The position numbers were made by a program, and so were the translations under genes. The notes beneath the pieces are model-generated. The model saw only the letters and a program-made list of their open reading frames with translations, searched no databases and was not told where the DNA came from. From RGIG7213 sp045657205 (GTDB lineage: Bacteria > Bacillota > Clostridia > Oscillospirales > CAG-272), in NCBI GenBank assembly GCA_045657205.1, contig JAZOSS010000025.1, positions 1 to 23,301 of the forward strand: DNA of 23,301 bases. Reading direction: 5' to 3'. Numbering within the stretch: position 1 is the stretch's first letter; the number at the start of each line of letters is the position of its first letter. Shown one piece after another: positions 21,650 to 23,301 of this stretch.

Positions 21650-23041
21650 ATGAACAATAATGAAAAAACAATGGAAAAAATCGTTGCGCTTTGCAAAAAC
21701 AGAGGTTTTATCTTCTCAGGCTCCGAAATTTACGGCGGTCTTGCAAACGCATGGGACTACGGTCCTCTCGGCGTAGAGCTGAAAAATAACGTAAAGAGAG
21801 CTTGGTGGAAGAAGTTCGTCCAGATGTCCCCCTACAACGTGGGACTTGACAGTGCTATCCTCATGAATCCTCAGACGTGGGTAGCTTCCGGTCACGTAGG
21901 CGGCTTTACAGACCCGCTTATGGATTGCCGCGTATGCCACGCACGTCACAGAGCGGACAAGCTTATTGAAGACTACGCTGCAGAAAACAACATTGAAATA
22001 AACGTAGGTGGATGGTCTAACGCTCAGCTTGCCGACTACATAAAAGAAAACGGCATAAAGTGTCCCGATTGCGGATCGTGCGATTTCACGGACGTAAGAA
22101 AGTTCAACCTTATGTTCAAGACGTTTATGGGTGTAACGGAAGACAGCACATCAGAGCTTTATCTTCGTCCCGAAACGGCACAGGGGATTTTCGTAAACTT
22201 CAAAAACGTTGCAAGAACAACGAGAAAGAAGCTTCCCTTCGGTATTGCCCAGGTAGGTAAATCTTTCAGAAACGAGATAACACCCGGTAACTTCATATTC
22301 AGAACGAGAGAATTTGAGCAGATGGAGCTTGAATTTTTCTGCAAGCCCGGCGAAGACCTTGAGTGGTTCACATACTGGAAAGACTTCTGCGGTCAGTGGC
22401 TCAAGTCACTCGGTCTTAAAGAAGAAAACACACGTATGCGCGACCACGAAAAGGAAGAACTTTCCCACTATTCAAACGCAACAACGGACATCGAATTCTT
22501 GTTCCCGTTCGGCTGGGGCGAGCTTTGGGGTATTGCCGACAGAACAAACTTCGACTTGACACAGCACCAGAACTGCTCAGGTCAGAGTATGGAATACTTC
22601 GACCCCGAAACAAACGAACACTACATTCCTTACGTTGTTGAGCCTTCACTCGGTGCTGACAGAGTAACGCTCGCTTTCCTTTGCGATGCTTACGACGAAG
22701 AACAGATAGACGAAAAGGACACGAGAGTGGTTATGCGTTTGCATCCCGCGCTTGCTCCTTTCAAGGCGGCAGTTCTTCCCCTTTCTAAGAAGCTTTCCGC
22801 AGAAGCTATGGAAGTATACACGAAGCTTGCAGAAGATTTCGCAGTTGATTTCGACGATGCAGGTTCGATCGGTAAGCGTTACCGCAGAGAAGACGAGATC
22901 GGTACTCCTTTCTGCATTACGTACGACTTTGAATCAAAAGAAGACGGCTGTGTAACGGTACGTGACCGTGACACGATGCAGCAGGTTCGCCTTCCTGTAT
23001 CCGAGCTTAAAGCATATATCGAAGAAAAACTTAAATTCTAA
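21650..23041 (+). CDS. glyQS: Glycine-tRNA ligase, single-chain (alpha2) type
   Basis: 463 residues, a class II aminoacyl-tRNA synthetase that charges tRNA-Gly. Motif 1 region: GSEIYGGLANAWDYGPLGVELKNNVKRAWW (about 24-53). Zinc-binding insertion: CRVCHARH and CPDCGSCDF. Motif 2: SFRNEITPGNFIFRTREFEQMELEFF. Motif 3: EPSLGADRVTLAFL. The C-terminal anticodon-binding domain covers about 350-463. Length is that expected for the bacterial/eukaryotic-type dimer. AAGGAACGG is 8 bases before the ATG. The 30-base gap to the LCP-like gene leaves no room for a T-box leader, so the two are probably transcribed together from 20440-20468. Confidence 0.97.
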   Translation: MNNNEKTMEKIVALCKNRGFIFSGSEIYGGLANAWDYGPLGVELKNNVKRAWWKKFVQMSPYNVGLDSAILMNPQTWVASGHVGGFTDPLMDCRVCHARHRADKLIEDYAAENNIEINVGGWSNAQLADYIKENGIKCPDCGSCDFTDVRKFNLMFKTFMGVTEDSTSELYLRPETAQGIFVNFKNVARTTRKKLPFGIAQVGKSFRNEITPGNFIFRTREFEQMELEFFCKPGEDLEWFTYWKDFCGQWLKSLGLKEENTRMRDHEKEELSHYSNATTDIEFLFPFGWGELWGIADRTNFDLTQHQNCSGQSMEYFDPETNEHYIPYVVEPSLGADRVTLAFLCDAYDEEQIDEKDTRVVMRLHPALAPFKAAVLPLSKKLSAEAMEVYTKLAEDFAVDFDDAGSIGKRYRREDEIGTPFCITYDFESKEDGCVTVRDRDTMQQVRLPVSELKAYIEEKLKF

Positions 23042-23043
23042 AA

Positions 23044-23078
23044 AAAGAGGTTGCCGCATTTGCGGCAACCTTTGTAGA
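23044..23078. terminator. Bidirectional terminator after glyQS
   Basis: Perfect 10-bp stem AGGTTGCCGC (23048-23057) with GCGGCAACCT (23062-23071), loop ATTT. A T-rich tail follows on the plus strand and CTTTTTTT on the minus strand, so it also serves the convergent gene at 23086. Confidence 0.9.
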
Positions 23079-23085
23079 TTTTATA

Positions 23086-23301
23086 TTACTTTGTTATAAA
23101 TGAAGCTGACGGAATAAGCGTTCCTTCATTTTTCTTACACTTACTATAATCAAGCTCGGTAAACTTTATTGCTCGTTCAAAAACGATAAGGCACGATATC
23201 GGCTTTTCTTCAAAATCAACGTCACCTGCAAAATACGTATCGAGATAAACGTAATCATTAAGGTAGACCTTTTCCATTCCGTTTTCATCGGATTCATACA
23301 A
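23086..23301 (-). CDS. 3' part of a gene of unknown function (runs off the window)
   Basis: The open frame continues to the window edge, so only the last 71 or so codons are seen. The visible part (ENGMEKVYLNDYVYLDTYFAGDVDFEEKPISCLIVFERAIKF, ending LIPSASFITK) looks like a soluble alpha/beta domain with several beta strands. I do not recognise the family. The apparent first codon at the edge should not be taken as the start. The stop lies 15 bases from the shared terminator. Confidence 0.6.
   Translation of the reverse strand: MYESDENGMEKVYLNDYVYLDTYFAGDVDFEEKPISCLIVFERAIKFTELDYSKCKKNEGTLIPSASFITK

Overview
The window looks like a chromosomal segment of a low-to-mid GC Clostridia-type Bacillota, with no plasmid or phage backbone. 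Supporting points are AGGAGG-type ribosome binding sites, sigma-A promoters with 17-bp spacers (often with an extended -10 TGn), CCA-encoded tRNAs, a single-chain glycyl-tRNA synthetase, LytTR/LiaF-like regulation, and DUF4830, DUF1963/YwqG and DUF2079 proteins. Genus-level placement is not possible from the sequence alone.

Layout. 1-328: leader and tandem promoters of an operon leaving the window to the left, probably rRNA. 329-1201 (-): metallo-beta-lactamase-fold hydrolase. 1382-1456: tRNA-Arg(CCT). 1461-2036: a four-helix-bundle (23S-IVS type) gene flanked by two copies of a compound hairpin module. 2062-3222 (+): ECF sigma factor and its membrane-bound zinc-finger anti-sigma factor. 3275-3535 (-): rpsT. 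3695-4821 (-): LytTR regulator plus LiaF-like membrane protein. 5022-5861 (+): PhnP-like hydrolase, convergent with a DUF4830 membrane protein (5858-6346, -). 6488-6565: tRNA-Gln(TTG), directly followed by a perfect 21-bp hairpin, a GTGATGT/ACATCAC array of mini-hairpins and a terminator. 7073-8377 (+): MFS transporter, then DUF1963 protein. 9479-10864 (+): MATE exporter. 11193-16022 (+): two-gene operon of a membrane-anchored von Willebrand A protein and a secreted/membrane Ig-like protein. 20286-16163 (-): TraB/GumN lipoprotein, DUF2079 membrane protein, a 113-aa unknown and a sugar-phosphate isomerase-like TIM barrel, apparently one transcript. 20501-23041 (+): LCP-like protein and glyQS. 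23086-23301 (-): 3' part of an unknown gene.

Four parts deserve attention. (1) The four-helix-bundle gene sits between two direct copies of a [GGCAAGA-loop-TCTTGCC hairpin + long A/T-rich hairpin] module just behind a tRNA. (2) It and the next gene, the sigma factor, both appear to have lost canonical start codons (ATA and GCG where ATG and GTG are expected). (3) A palindromic array of seven mini-hairpins punctuated by GTGATGT, inverting to ACATCAC, lies behind the second tRNA. (4) The VWA/Ig-like operon encodes what looks like an uncharacterised envelope complex: an intact MIDAS domain facing outside and a partner with Ig-like ectodomain, three membrane segments and a charged cytoplasmic tail.

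Most other genes are envelope, transport or housekeeping functions. All family assignments are from reading motifs by eye; no database search was run.
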